Part shown: positions 9,254 through 16,636 of the stretch, in pieces
Numbering within the stretch: the stretch's first letter is position 1
Layout of the letters: each line of letters opens with the position of its first letter
Assembly (NCBI GenBank): GCA_000493965.1
Contig: AWNV01000012.1
Coordinates: 33,493-67,617, forward strand
DNA: 34,125 nucleotides
Direction of reading: 5' to 3'
Source of the DNA: Candidatus Aminicenans sakinawicola JGI OTU-1
GTDB taxonomy: Bacteria; Acidobacteriota; Aminicenantia; Aminicenantales; Aminicenantaceae
Made by a program: the position numbers and the translations under genes
The notes under the pieces: generated by a model
Database searches by the model: none
What the model was told of the DNA's origin: nothing
Seen by the model: only the letters and a program-made list of their open reading frames with translations

Positions 9254-12200
9254 TCAGCAGACAGTAACTACCAGGCCTTCATGATTTATCTCGTAATCAA
9301 AAAACCTTGCTAGGGGGTTAGGCGGAGCACTTTTCATCAAGCTGCGGGCAGCTTCTGCATCTCCGGGGGATTTGCATATGACAAGTAAAAATCCTCCGCC
9401 CCCAGCACCAAGCAGTTTAGCACCGTACATATACGGTTTAAATTTTTTCAGAATTTCCTCAATAATGGGATTTGTCGAATCCGGATCGATCTGCTTGTTC
9501 AGCCTCCATGCCAGATCAATCATTTCTCCAAATTGTTTCATGTTTTTACAAGCCATCGCTTCCATAATCAAAGGGGGCAGCTTATGGAGTTTTCTCAGAG
9601 TGGCCATGGATCCCCTGTTATGGTCAAGATAGTTACCGACAACATTTCGCAGTATATTCTTTGCGAGGCGCCTTAATCCTGTATAGTAAAGCAAGGTTTG
9701 TCCGTCATTGGACTTCGGGTTAAGCACATCCGAAGGAACATAATGAATTCTCGGGTCCGGAATCATGCCTGGTCCGGTATTGATCACTTTCACGCTGTCA
9801 ACAGTTCCACCTATCTGGTCCTGCCAACCGCCCCCAGTAGTTAGCTCCTGTTCGAGCTTTAAAACACAATGGAAAAGCTCGCGATTGGTCAGCTCTTTTC
9901 CTAACATCCGGTTGATCACAGATATCAATACAGCTCCCATAATGCTTGAAGTCCCGAGGCCGCTCCCGCCTGGAATAGCCGCAAGGGTGGTCAGCTCTAT
10001 TCCTCCCCCGAATAATCTGAGCATTTCCTCGAGAGTTCTGGTTCCTTCCGGCCATGATGCATTTTCTGGAGAGAATCCTGATAGAGCCAAAGCAGCTTTA
10101 GCAAGCCCGAATTTACTCGTGTCTTCCCTGTAATCTAATAATTCATCAAGTTCCTTAATAGAAGCATTAACTCCGTAATCGATAGAATTTATACGGATCT
10201 CAGGTTCATCAATACTCCTCAAATATACATGTATAGGAGGCTGACCATTCAGGTCAACTGCGGCATTGATTACACAGCCTCCATACTCGAGCGAATATGG
10301 AGGCGTATCTGTCCACCCGCCCCCCAGATCAAGCCTGGCCGGCGCACGACCCCAGATGATCTCATCGCTGCGTAAAGCATTTTTGGGATACCATGAAAAC
10401 CTTCTCTTGCTTAATACAATAGTCTGGCTTATATTTTCAAAAGCAGCATCCTTCGCCTTATTGCCCCAGTTTAAGGCATCCTGACCATCACGGATTCCAA
10501 GTCCTATGGATTCAAGCCAGGACTTCTCACTGCCAGGAAGCATATTATTGAGTTTACATAATGTCCCTTCCCAATCAATATTGCTTTCTTCTATTGGTTT
10601 ACAGATTGCAAACCCGAGGCTGTGTATGACCCGTGAAAATTCGAGGCGTTCCAGACCCGTGACAGCTTCTTTTTTGCCAGACTGCCTGTAAGCTTCTTTA
10701 ATTATATTTATTACCAAGTTTAAACGGTCCGATTCCGTTAAATTTCTAAAAATAAAGGCCAGGTCTTCTGCAGAAAAGCTGCTCTGGAATCGAAACATCC
10801 ATCGTATGGAACGACAGACTATTTTGACACGATTATCTACCCGTCTTTCATAAAAAAAACCATGGTCTACCATGTTGGCGATTTCTTCAAGACTGTATCT
10901 CTCAGCAGTTATCCATGCCTGTTTTTCCCTCGTTGAAGATTTTGCAGGGTCAAACATCCAGAGCCATTTCATGTAGTCCTGATGGGAAGATACTGCTGGG
11001 AAAATGCGGGAATTCCAGATGTTTTTTTCATTATCCGGTAAATCCTTAGGCCACACATCTTCATTAGAGGCTCCAACCGCTTTTATCCAGTCAGTGGCAG
11101 GAATGCTGCAGATTTTTGCCCCTCTTTCTACAGAATCTTTAAATTTGTCGTCAATTCCGTATATCCTTACAAACCAAACCTGTTTGTCGTTTTGACTGGA
11201 GCCTTTTATAACATCCAGGCAGCATTTCCTGGGAATCGACAATGGTTCTTCTATATCCAATCCAACAACAACATTTTCACCGCCAAGAGTTAAGCCTGAT
11301 TTTATCCGGCATCCTTCAACCCACGCACTAACGCCTGTAATATGACCGCCGTCTGTTATTTCATTGGTAATACTCAAGCAATCATAAGGACGGGATGGAG
11401 CGTGATCTATACTCAATAAATCAGTGCCGCTCTCAATAAGCTGGTGCATCGTGCCGAAATGCAAAAAATAGCAATGTGATAAGGTGTATACATGAAAAGG
11501 AATCTCTGATATGATCTTAAAGATTTTCTCCAGGAAGGCTTTGCTGATCTTTGAACCTCCAGCATGAAGGGAACTGTGATAGTGGGGAAAATATTCATCT
11601 TTTCCCATGGCACAACATATCTCGCGATAGAGGTCGAGCCCTGAAGCAGTAATTTCTTGAGTTAAAGGACCATCCCATACAAATTTTCCTTTATTATTTT
11701 CGCTGACTTCACAAAGCTGGAGCAGCTTCACGGCAGCAGATGAATCAAGATTCATAACGCCTATATCCAGCAATGACTGTCCGTATCGATTTACTGCTCC
11801 ATATTTGCTCTGTTCTCTAATAGAAGGTTTTTGCAGAAACATTCTGACTATTCCGCTGTGTCCAGAGCAAAACACTCCATGGTTTTTTGCCATGTCTGGA
11901 GAAGCAAGACAGCCAAGACAGGTAATACCCTGCTCTGCAAAACAAACTTCTTCTGGATTAAAATCGAGGAGTACATCCCCCGTGGTTATCACAATCTGTC
12001 CTTCCCCTGATTCAGACACAGGCAGTTTAAGATATACAGGCAGCTGTCGGTCGAATAATGTTGTTCCCAGAGCACTGTCTGACTCTCCAGGTAAAGGCAT
12101 GAAGATTTTTCCGTATGGGCCATAAGCCGGCAGCCTTCTGGAATCACCCCCAGCATGAATTATTAAGATCCGCAGCCGTTGAAGAATTTTCTGCCATGAG

Positions 12201-12448
12201 GATGGAGACTTTGAATGATCTACACACCCTGCCAATTCCTGCTGGAGCACTTTCATGATGCAAAAGATTGTACTTCCGCCGCTTCCAATGTGCCTGCCGC
12301 CGGGATCGGAAACTGTCATAATCTGCTTAACGTCTTGAATAAGACCTAATTTTTGTCTTAACTGAAGCTGGCTTTTATATGCAGCAGCTTGCTCTTCGTT
12401 TGAAGCTGTTAAAATAAGATAATCCCAAGGCTTTAACAGCTTATGCAT
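9254..12448 (-). CDS. fkp: Bifunctional L-fucokinase / L-fucose-1-phosphate guanylyltransferase (Fkp)
   Basis: This 1064-residue cytoplasmic protein matches the Fkp architecture, somewhat longer than the 949-residue Bacteroides fragilis enzyme. The N-terminal guanylyltransferase half shows GSGGSTIF (56-62) and HAGGDSRRLPAYGPYGKIF (98-116), the nucleotide-binding pattern, plus FLQKPSI and LLDIGVMNL. The C-terminal GHMP kinase half shows GRAPARLDLGGGWTDTPPYS (700-719), LNGQPP (733-738), the ATP loop GGSGLGTSSI (827-836), TTGGGWQDQIGG (870-881) and GAGGGG (1014-1019), ending in NPLARFF like B. fragilis Fkp. It converts L-fucose to fucose-1-phosphate with ATP, then to GDP-L-fucose with GTP. Relatives tolerate changes at C6, so L-galactose is a possible substrate. 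It lies 46 bases after the epimerase gene. Confidence 0.93.
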   Translation of the reverse strand: MHKLLKPWDYLILTASNEEQAAAYKSQLQLRQKLGLIQDVKQIMTVSDPGGRHIGSGGSTIFCIMKVLQQELAGCVDHSKSPSSWQKILQRLRILIIHAGGDSRRLPAYGPYGKIFMPLPGESDSALGTTLFDRQLPVYLKLPVSESGEGQIVITTGDVLLDFNPEEVCFAEQGITCLGCLASPDMAKNHGVFCSGHSGIVRMFLQKPSIREQSKYGAVNRYGQSLLDIGVMNLDSSAAVKLLQLCEVSENNKGKFVWDGPLTQEITASGLDLYREICCAMGKDEYFPHYHSSLHAGGSKISKAFLEKIFKIISEIPFHVYTLSHCYFLHFGTMHQLIESGTDLLSIDHAPSRPYDCLSITNEITDGGHITGVSAWVEGCRIKSGLTLGGENVVVGLDIEEPLSIPRKCCLDVIKGSSQNDKQVWFVRIYGIDDKFKDSVERGAKICSIPATDWIKAVGASNEDVWPKDLPDNEKNIWNSRIFPAVSSHQDYMKWLWMFDPAKSSTREKQAWITAERYSLEEIANMVDHGFFYERRVDNRVKIVCRSIRWMFRFQSSFSAEDLAFIFRNLTESDRLNLVINIIKEAYRQSGKKEAVTGLERLEFSRVIHSLGFAICKPIEESNIDWEGTLCKLNNMLPGSEKSWLESIGLGIRDGQDALNWGNKAKDAAFENISQTIVLSKRRFSWYPKNALRSDEIIWGRAPARLDLGGGWTDTPPYSLEYGGCVINAAVDLNGQPPIHVYLRSIDEPEIRINSIDYGVNASIKELDELLDYREDTSKFGLAKAALALSGFSPENASWPEGTRTLEEMLRLFGGGIELTTLAAIPGGSGLGTSSIMGAVLISVINRMLGKELTNRELFHCVLKLEQELTTGGGWQDQIGGTVDSVKVINTGPGMIPDPRIHYVPSDVLNPKSNDGQTLLYYTGLRRLAKNILRNVVGNYLDHNRGSMATLRKLHKLPPLIMEAMACKNMKQFGEMIDLAWRLNKQIDPDSTNPIIEEILKKFKPYMYGAKLLGAGGGGFLLVICKSPGDAEAARSLMKSAPPNPLARFFDYEINHEGLVVTVC

Positions 12449-12494
12449 GGTATTTCCCTGACATAATGAAATATTCTCTTAGTTTGGGCACAGA

Positions 12495-13454
12495 CTATTT
12501 ATTGGCGTCAACCTGGGACTTAACCCAGGGATAGGTAAGAGTAATACCTTCTTTTAGCGAAAACCTAGATTTCCAGCCGATGGAAGTTATTCTGTCAATA
12601 CGGAAATTTCTTGCTTTAACTCCGACAGGCCCTTCAATATGTTTGATGTGTATTTTCTTTCCGGCAACATCAGCAATTGTTCCAACTAGTTCATCTACAG
12701 AAACATATTCCTGACGTCCAATATTGACACCATTTTCAAGTTCTGACTGCATTAGCATTACGATTCCATCGATCATGTCATCAATATACGTATATGCACG
12801 CATTGCTGTCCCATCCCCCCACACTTCTATTATTTCTCCATCCTCGGCTGCTGCTATTTTTCTAGAAAGTGCCGCCGGGGCTTTCTCTCTACCTCCGCGC
12901 CATGTTCCTTCCGGTCCATAACAGTTCTGAAAACGTGCAAGCCTGATTATAAGTCCATATCTCCGGCCGTAAGCCATGGCCATTCTTTCGGCATAAAGTT
13001 TTTCCCAACCGTATTCGTTATCCGGCATAGCAGGATAGGCCTCATCCTCTGATAATTCGGCCTCATCATAACCCATGTCTCGGTAAACACAGGCAGAAGA
13101 AGAAAAGAAATATCTTTTTACACCGCTCTTAGCACTTGCATCAATCATATTAATATTGATCAACGCGCTGTTCCGCATTATTTCACACTCGGCAGAATGA
13201 ATAAATCCCATGCCTCCCATATCTGCAGCTAATTGAAAAACTTCATCAAAGGCTTCTCCTTCAGGGGTTATAACCGCATTCTTACAATTTTGCTGTTTTC
13301 TGAGGTCCAGGACAAGAAACTCATCGGCCGTTGTTTCAGAAAATTCAGGCTTTTTAATATCCGCTCCACGAACCCAACAACCATCTTTTTTTAGCCTTTT
13401 TACAAGATGACTTCCTATAAAGCCGCCTGCCCCACATATTAATGCTTTTTTCAT
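12495..13454 (-). CDS. GDP-mannose 3,5-epimerase homologue (extended SDR family)
   Basis: This 319-residue NAD-dependent sugar-nucleotide epimerase resembles plant GDP-D-mannose 3,5-epimerase much more than ordinary UDP-sugar epimerases. Shared stretches include ADMGGMGFIHS, INMIDASAKSGVKRYFFSSS, GPEGTWRGGREKAPAALSRK and the C-terminal LKEGITLTYPWVKSQ. The Rossmann motif GAGGFIG is at 8-14. Residues equivalent to the plant catalytic set are all present: C122 in SSSACVY, Y148 and K152 in YGWEK, and K191 in GGREK. The plant enzyme turns GDP-D-mannose into GDP-L-galactose and GDP-L-gulose. First gene of the leftward operon, with AAGGA before its ATG and a strong promoter just upstream. Its substrate could be supplied by manB-manC at 30754-33229. 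The family call is firm; the exact product is inferred. Confidence 0.87.
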   Translation of the reverse strand: MKKALICGAGGFIGSHLVKRLKKDGCWVRGADIKKPEFSETTADEFLVLDLRKQQNCKNAVITPEGEAFDEVFQLAADMGGMGFIHSAECEIMRNSALININMIDASAKSGVKRYFFSSSACVYRDMGYDEAELSEDEAYPAMPDNEYGWEKLYAERMAMAYGRRYGLIIRLARFQNCYGPEGTWRGGREKAPAALSRKIAAAEDGEIIEVWGDGTAMRAYTYIDDMIDGIVMLMQSELENGVNIGRQEYVSVDELVGTIADVAGKKIHIKHIEGPVGVKARNFRIDRITSIGWKSRFSLKEGITLTYPWVKSQVDANK

Positions 13455-13484
13455 GATTTTGTCCTTTCAAGTAAATATAAAAAA

Positions 13485-13513
13485 TTTATAACAAAGGGAA
13501 AACTTGAAGTCAA
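13485..13513 (-). promoter_or_regulatory. Sigma70-type promoter of the epimerase-fkp-transport operon
   Basis: On the minus strand TTGACT (13513-13508) and TATAAA (13490-13485) are separated by exactly 17 bases. The predicted start near 13478 leaves a leader of about 24 bases that contains the AAGGA ribosome site of the epimerase gene. Confidence 0.75.
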
Positions 13514-13592
13514 ATGAAAATAAGCCGCACTTTTTGGGAAATAGCACGGTTGCTGAAGATAATCCACTTTAGGCTAAGTAAGTATTTTTCTT

Positions 13593-13621
13593 TTGAAATA
13601 ATTCATTTTATTAAATATAAT
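13593..13621 (+). promoter_or_regulatory. Sigma70-type promoter for the small anchored protein
   Basis: TTGAAA (13593-13598) and a perfect TATAAT (13616-13621) are 17 bases apart. Transcription would start near 13628 and give a 30-base leader that includes the AGGAGG at 13648. It is divergent from the epimerase promoter about 80 bases away. Confidence 0.75.
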
Positions 13622-13647
13622 TTCTATATTCGTTAGGTGCTAAAAGC

Positions 13648-13661
13648 AGGAGGAAAAAATA
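13648..13661 (+). promoter_or_regulatory. Strong ribosome binding site followed by an ATA codon
   Basis: AGGAGG (13648-13653) is followed, after five As, by ATA AAA AAA GTT. The spacing is what is expected for an ATG start. No ATG exists in this frame between the upstream stop at 13641 and codon 35 of the gene. Confidence 0.7.
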
Positions 13662-13991
13662 AAAAAAGTTATTTGTTTAATCGTTATCCTGGCAGCTGGC
13701 TATCTTGCTTACAATCACTTCGCAGGAAGAGATCTTTCGGAAGAAGAGCAGCAGCTGAAGATGTTGGAGAAAGATTATAATGCTGCATTGTCCCGGTACC
13801 AGCAGGCCATGCGTATGTCCGGGGTTAGCGGCATGGATGTTACTGCTGACGCACAAGATGTTATCAACACTGTTGAAAAGTTAAAACAAGATCTTATAAG
13901 GTTAAAGAAGCGGCTGGCCGGAGAGTCAGCCTTAAAGAAAGCTGAATTGCTCGAAGAAAATATGGAGACTTTTCTAAAGGATAGACGATAA
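13659..13991 (+). CDS. Small membrane-anchored coiled-coil protein, unknown function, apparent ATA start
   Basis: Reading from the ATA at 13659 gives 110 residues. Residues 2-18 (KKVICLIVILAAGYLAY) form a two-lysine-headed hydrophobic segment with no lipobox, so a signal anchor or signal peptide is likely. The remainder is charged, mostly helical and coiled-coil-like (for example LSEEEQQLKMLEKDYNAALS and VEKLKQDLIRLKKRLAG). It matches no family I recognise. The start rests on context: a perfect TATAAT promoter, AGGAGG at ideal spacing, and a membrane segment that would be lost if translation began at the first ATG (13761). ATA is an extremely rare initiator, so a G-to-A mutation or a base-call error in ATG is equally likely. 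If the change is real the gene may be poorly expressed. Confidence 0.55.
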   Translation: MKKVICLIVILAAGYLAYNHFAGRDLSEEEQQLKMLEKDYNAALSRYQQAMRMSGVSGMDVTADAQDVINTVEKLKQDLIRLKKRLAGESALKKAELLEENMETFLKDRR

Positions 13992-14194
13992 ATAGAAAAG
14001 GGCCACATCAGTACATTCAGAAACAGGCAGTGGTATTGAACCGGACTATACAGTTGGCTTTATTGTAGACAACCTCAATAGCAGCTAGTCTAGCCCATAT
14101 TTTTCAAGATAAATGAGATAGTTCTCTTCTGTAGCGCCGGTAAAAGCTTTAATAAAGTTGATAGAATTTCAGAAAATTGTGAAAATTATTTTCT
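13992..14194. other. Intergenic stretch without a recognisable gene
   Basis: About 200 bases between the small coiled-coil gene and the receiver-gene promoter. A 30-codon open stretch without a start codon ends at the TAG near 14087, but it is too short to call. No hairpin-plus-T-run terminator is evident. Confidence 0.5.
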
Positions 14195-14223
14195 TTGAAA
14201 AATAGTTAAAAATTATTTATGCT
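14195..14223 (+). promoter_or_regulatory. Probable promoter of the receiver-domain gene
   Basis: TTGAAA (14195-14200) and TATGCT (14218-14223) are 17 bases apart, in a very AT-rich stretch. The predicted start near 14230 leaves a leader of only about nine bases before the ATG at 14239. Confidence 0.5.
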
Positions 14224-14238
14224 AAAGTTAGAAAAAAA

Positions 14239-14634
14239 ATGCAGAAGAAAATTGTAATCATTGACGATGACAGAGTAACTCTGGCCATGCTTGAAAAAGT
14301 ATTAATCATGCGTGGATTTTGGGTTTATAGCGCGAAAGATGGAGCAGAAGGCTATGAACTAGTTAAACGTGAAAAGCCAGATGTTTTAATCACCGATATG
14401 TTGATTCCAAAGATTCATGGATTAGATCTGTGCAAGAAAATTAAAGAATCTTCTGAGCTTAATCACATCAAGGTCATATTGATGACTGCTGTATACAAAG
14501 GCATAACTCTCAAGCGTGAAGCAATGGAGTGCATGGCAGACGATTTCATGGAAAAACCAGTTGATATAAAAGATATGATTAGCCGGATATATAAACTGCT
14601 GAATATAGAAGAAGCAGACAAAGAAACTAAATAA
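14239..14634 (+). CDS. Single-domain response regulator (CheY-like receiver)
   Basis: This 131-residue cytoplasmic protein is a stand-alone receiver domain with no output domain. The acidic pocket is D9-D10 in IIDDDR, the phospho-acceptor is D53 in VLITDMLIP, the switch threonine is T83 in VILMTAV, and the conserved lysine is K106 in MEKPVD, so it should be phosphorylatable. No histidine kinase, chemotaxis or cyclic-di-GMP gene is in the window, so its partner is elsewhere. The ribosome site is weak and the predicted leader very short. It is a lone gene, preceded by its own promoter and followed by the inverted-repeat element at 14652. Confidence 0.9.
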   Translation: MQKKIVIIDDDRVTLAMLEKVLIMRGFWVYSAKDGAEGYELVKREKPDVLITDMLIPKIHGLDLCKKIKESSELNHIKVILMTAVYKGITLKREAMECMADDFMEKPVDIKDMISRIYKLLNIEEADKETK

Positions 14635-14651
14635 AAGATTCAGGGAATCTT

Positions 14652-14910
14652 AACCTGGATTATTCACGAGTTGAGGTTGCTGCAGATGCGAGGCACAGAG
14701 TATGCAGCTGTGGTCGTCCACCGCAAATGCGCTGTAACGAAGCAGATGCAGTAAGATCGGCTTGCCTGAAAGGTAAAGAATGCCGACATAGAGGAAAAGA
14801 AGTGCATGGGAAAAGAGTTAAATGTTATGCTGAAGGAGAAATCAACGTAACTGGCAGATATAATGGAAAATAAATATTGGTGTCGGCATAATTTATGAAT
14901 AATTCAGGTT
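14652..14910. mobile_element. Short element with inverted-repeat ends (MITE-like or decayed insertion sequence)
   Basis: The left end AACCTGGATTATTCA (14652-14666) and the right end TGAATAATTCAGGTT (14896-14910) are inverted copies with one mismatch over 15 bases. Close copies of the right end occur at 19512 and 32110, so this is a dispersed repeat. The interior holds an open frame without a start codon, ending at the TAA near 14872 and encoding a cysteine-rich peptide (CSCGRPPQMRC among it) that I do not recognise. No transposase motif and no target-site duplication were seen. A decayed insertion sequence or a non-autonomous element are the main readings. Confidence 0.5.
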
Positions 14911-15025
14911 GATAATCACTTGTCATCTCTTGTTAAGTTGTACTCAATCAGCCTCGTCTTGATTACATCACCATGTTTTTTAATATATTATTTTTCTTAC
15001 TTTAGGTAAAATGTCCCTGTGAAAA

Positions 15026-15054
15026 TTGATGCAATATTTCTAGTCCCATAAAAA
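15026..15054 (+). promoter_or_regulatory. Possible promoter of the FAD oxidase gene
   Basis: TTGATG (15026-15031) and TAAAAA (15049-15054) are 17 bases apart, 31 bases before the gene start. The -10 matches only four of six consensus bases. The bases between the repeat element (ending 14910) and this site show nothing else I can name. Confidence 0.4.
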
Positions 15055-15085
15055 TAATTTTGGACAGAGAAAAGGAAATAGGCCA

Positions 15086-16204
15086 ATGGAGAAAGTTGAT
15101 ATTACAATTATCGGGGCAGGAGTCATTGGACTCGCTATTGGAGCCAGACTTGCATGTCTAAATAAACAGATATTCATATTAGAAAAAAATACAAGCTTTG
15201 GCCTGGAAGCAAGCAGCCGTAATAGTGAAGTGATTCATGCAGGGATAAATTACAAGACAGGGTCCTTAAAAGCTAAGATGTGTGTGAGAGGCAATAATCT
15301 TCTCTATAAACTATGCGAAAAAAGGGAGATAGGATTCGACAAAACAGGAAAGTTAATCATTGCCCGTGATGAATCTGAAATGAAAGATATTGAGCGGATA
15401 AAAGTGCAAGGTGAACAAAATGGAGTTAAAGGCTTAGAAATATTGAGTAAGAAAGAATTGAAGAAGACAGAACCTAATGTTAAAGGTTTTGGTGCACTCT
15501 GGTCTTCCTCAACAGGGATAATAAATTCACATGAGCTTATGGATTTTTATGTGAAACAATTTAAGAAGGAGGGGGGTGTTATCGTATACGATTCAGAAGT
15601 AACAAACATAGAGCCTGCGTCCAGAGGGTATGTTTTAACGATCAAAAAGGAGAACTACCATTTTTTATCCAAGATTGTTATAAATGCTGCAGGATTATTT
15701 TCAGATCATATAGCATCTATGGCCGGTATAGATATTGACGGTGAAAGATATCGTCTCAAATATTGCAAGGGTGAATACTTCTCTCTTCGAAGAAAACTTG
15801 ATGTAAGCCGCTTGATCTATGCGGTTCCTCCAGATGAACTAGGTCTTGGGATTCATCTTGTTATAGACCTTGCCGGCGGTATGAGGCTAGGGCCTAATGC
15901 CTTTTATGTTGACAATGTTGACTACAAAACAAATCCAGACCACAAACATGAATTTTACACAACTGCAAAAGATTATCTCGATGATATCAATGAAGAAGAT
16001 CTTTTTCCTGACACTGCAGGCATAAGGTCCAGGCGGCAGCATGATGACGGCGACGGATTTAGAGATTTTATTATCAAGGAAGAATCCATAAGAGGGCTTC
16101 CAAATTTTATTAATCTTATAGGAATAGAATCCCCGGGCTTGACTGCTGCCCCCGCAATTGCAGAATATGTTGCCAGCCTGGTTCTGTCAATGCCAATTTT
16201 TTAA
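15086..16204 (+). CDS. lhgO: FAD-dependent L-2-hydroxyglutarate oxidase/dehydrogenase family protein
   Basis: This 372-residue flavoprotein of the DAO superfamily begins with the dinucleotide-binding motif GAGVIGLAIGARL and an acidic strand end (FILEKN), followed by the L2HGDH/LhgO hallmark SSRNSEVIHAGINY, in which the histidine is the flavin-linkage or active-site region. Further family segments are YRLKYCKGEYFSL and the C-terminal NLIGIESPGLTAAPAIAEYV. Such enzymes oxidise L-2-hydroxyglutarate to 2-oxoglutarate, passing electrons to oxygen or quinone. Length is normal. AAAGGAAATAGG precedes the ATG. The last 18 bases overlap the 3' end of smpB on the opposite strand, so the two stop regions interlock. 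Confidence 0.88.
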   Translation: MEKVDITIIGAGVIGLAIGARLACLNKQIFILEKNTSFGLEASSRNSEVIHAGINYKTGSLKAKMCVRGNNLLYKLCEKREIGFDKTGKLIIARDESEMKDIERIKVQGEQNGVKGLEILSKKELKKTEPNVKGFGALWSSSTGIINSHELMDFYVKQFKKEGGVIVYDSEVTNIEPASRGYVLTIKKENYHFLSKIVINAAGLFSDHIASMAGIDIDGERYRLKYCKGEYFSLRRKLDVSRLIYAVPPDELGLGIHLVIDLAGGMRLGPNAFYVDNVDYKTNPDHKHEFYTTAKDYLDDINEEDLFPDTAGIRSRRQHDDGDGFRDFIIKEESIRGLPNFINLIGIESPGLTAAPAIAEYVASLVLSMPIF

Positions 16205-16636
16205 CTCTGCTCTCATCTCTCTGTCTCGATCCCTCTCGCGGATGATCTCTCTCTTTTGATATGCTTTCTTACCTTTACCAAGAGATATTTCAACTTTCAC
16301 TTTTCCTTGATTGCTAATAAAAACTTTCGTTGGAATAAGAGTCAGACCTTTTTCTTTTACTTTTCCTGTCAGACGTTTTATTTCCCTGCGATGAAGCAGG
16401 AGCTTTCTTTCTCTTAGGGGGTCATGATTAAACCTGTTTGCGGCTTCATAGGGATTAATATGGCAATTAATAAGAAAAATTTCCCCTCTTTTGATTTCTG
16501 CATAGCTTTCTTTCAAACTTATTCGCCCTTCTCTGATGGATTTAACCTCGCTCCCAAGCAGGGAAATCCCGGTTTCATACTTTTCCAGTATTTCGTAGTT
16601 AAAAAAGGCCTTTTTATTTTTTGCGATTATTCTCAT
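16187..16636 (-). CDS. smpB: SsrA-binding protein SmpB
   Basis: This 149-residue protein binds tmRNA and delivers it to stalled ribosomes in trans-translation. Hallmarks are KNKKAFFNYEILEKYETGIS, LLGSEVKSIREGRISLKESY, the HINPYEAANRFNHDPLRERK loop and LHRREIKRLTGKVKEKGLTL. The basic C-terminal tail (KREIIRERDRDREMRAELKN) is the part that enters the ribosomal decoding centre. The start lies 23 bases inside the end of corC on the same strand, so it is co-translated with it. No tmRNA gene was seen here. Confidence 0.97.
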   Translation of the reverse strand: MRIIAKNKKAFFNYEILEKYETGISLLGSEVKSIREGRISLKESYAEIKRGEIFLINCHINPYEAANRFNHDPLRERKLLLHRREIKRLTGKVKEKGLTLIPTKVFISNQGKVKVEISLGKGKKAYQKREIIRERDRDREMRAELKNWH

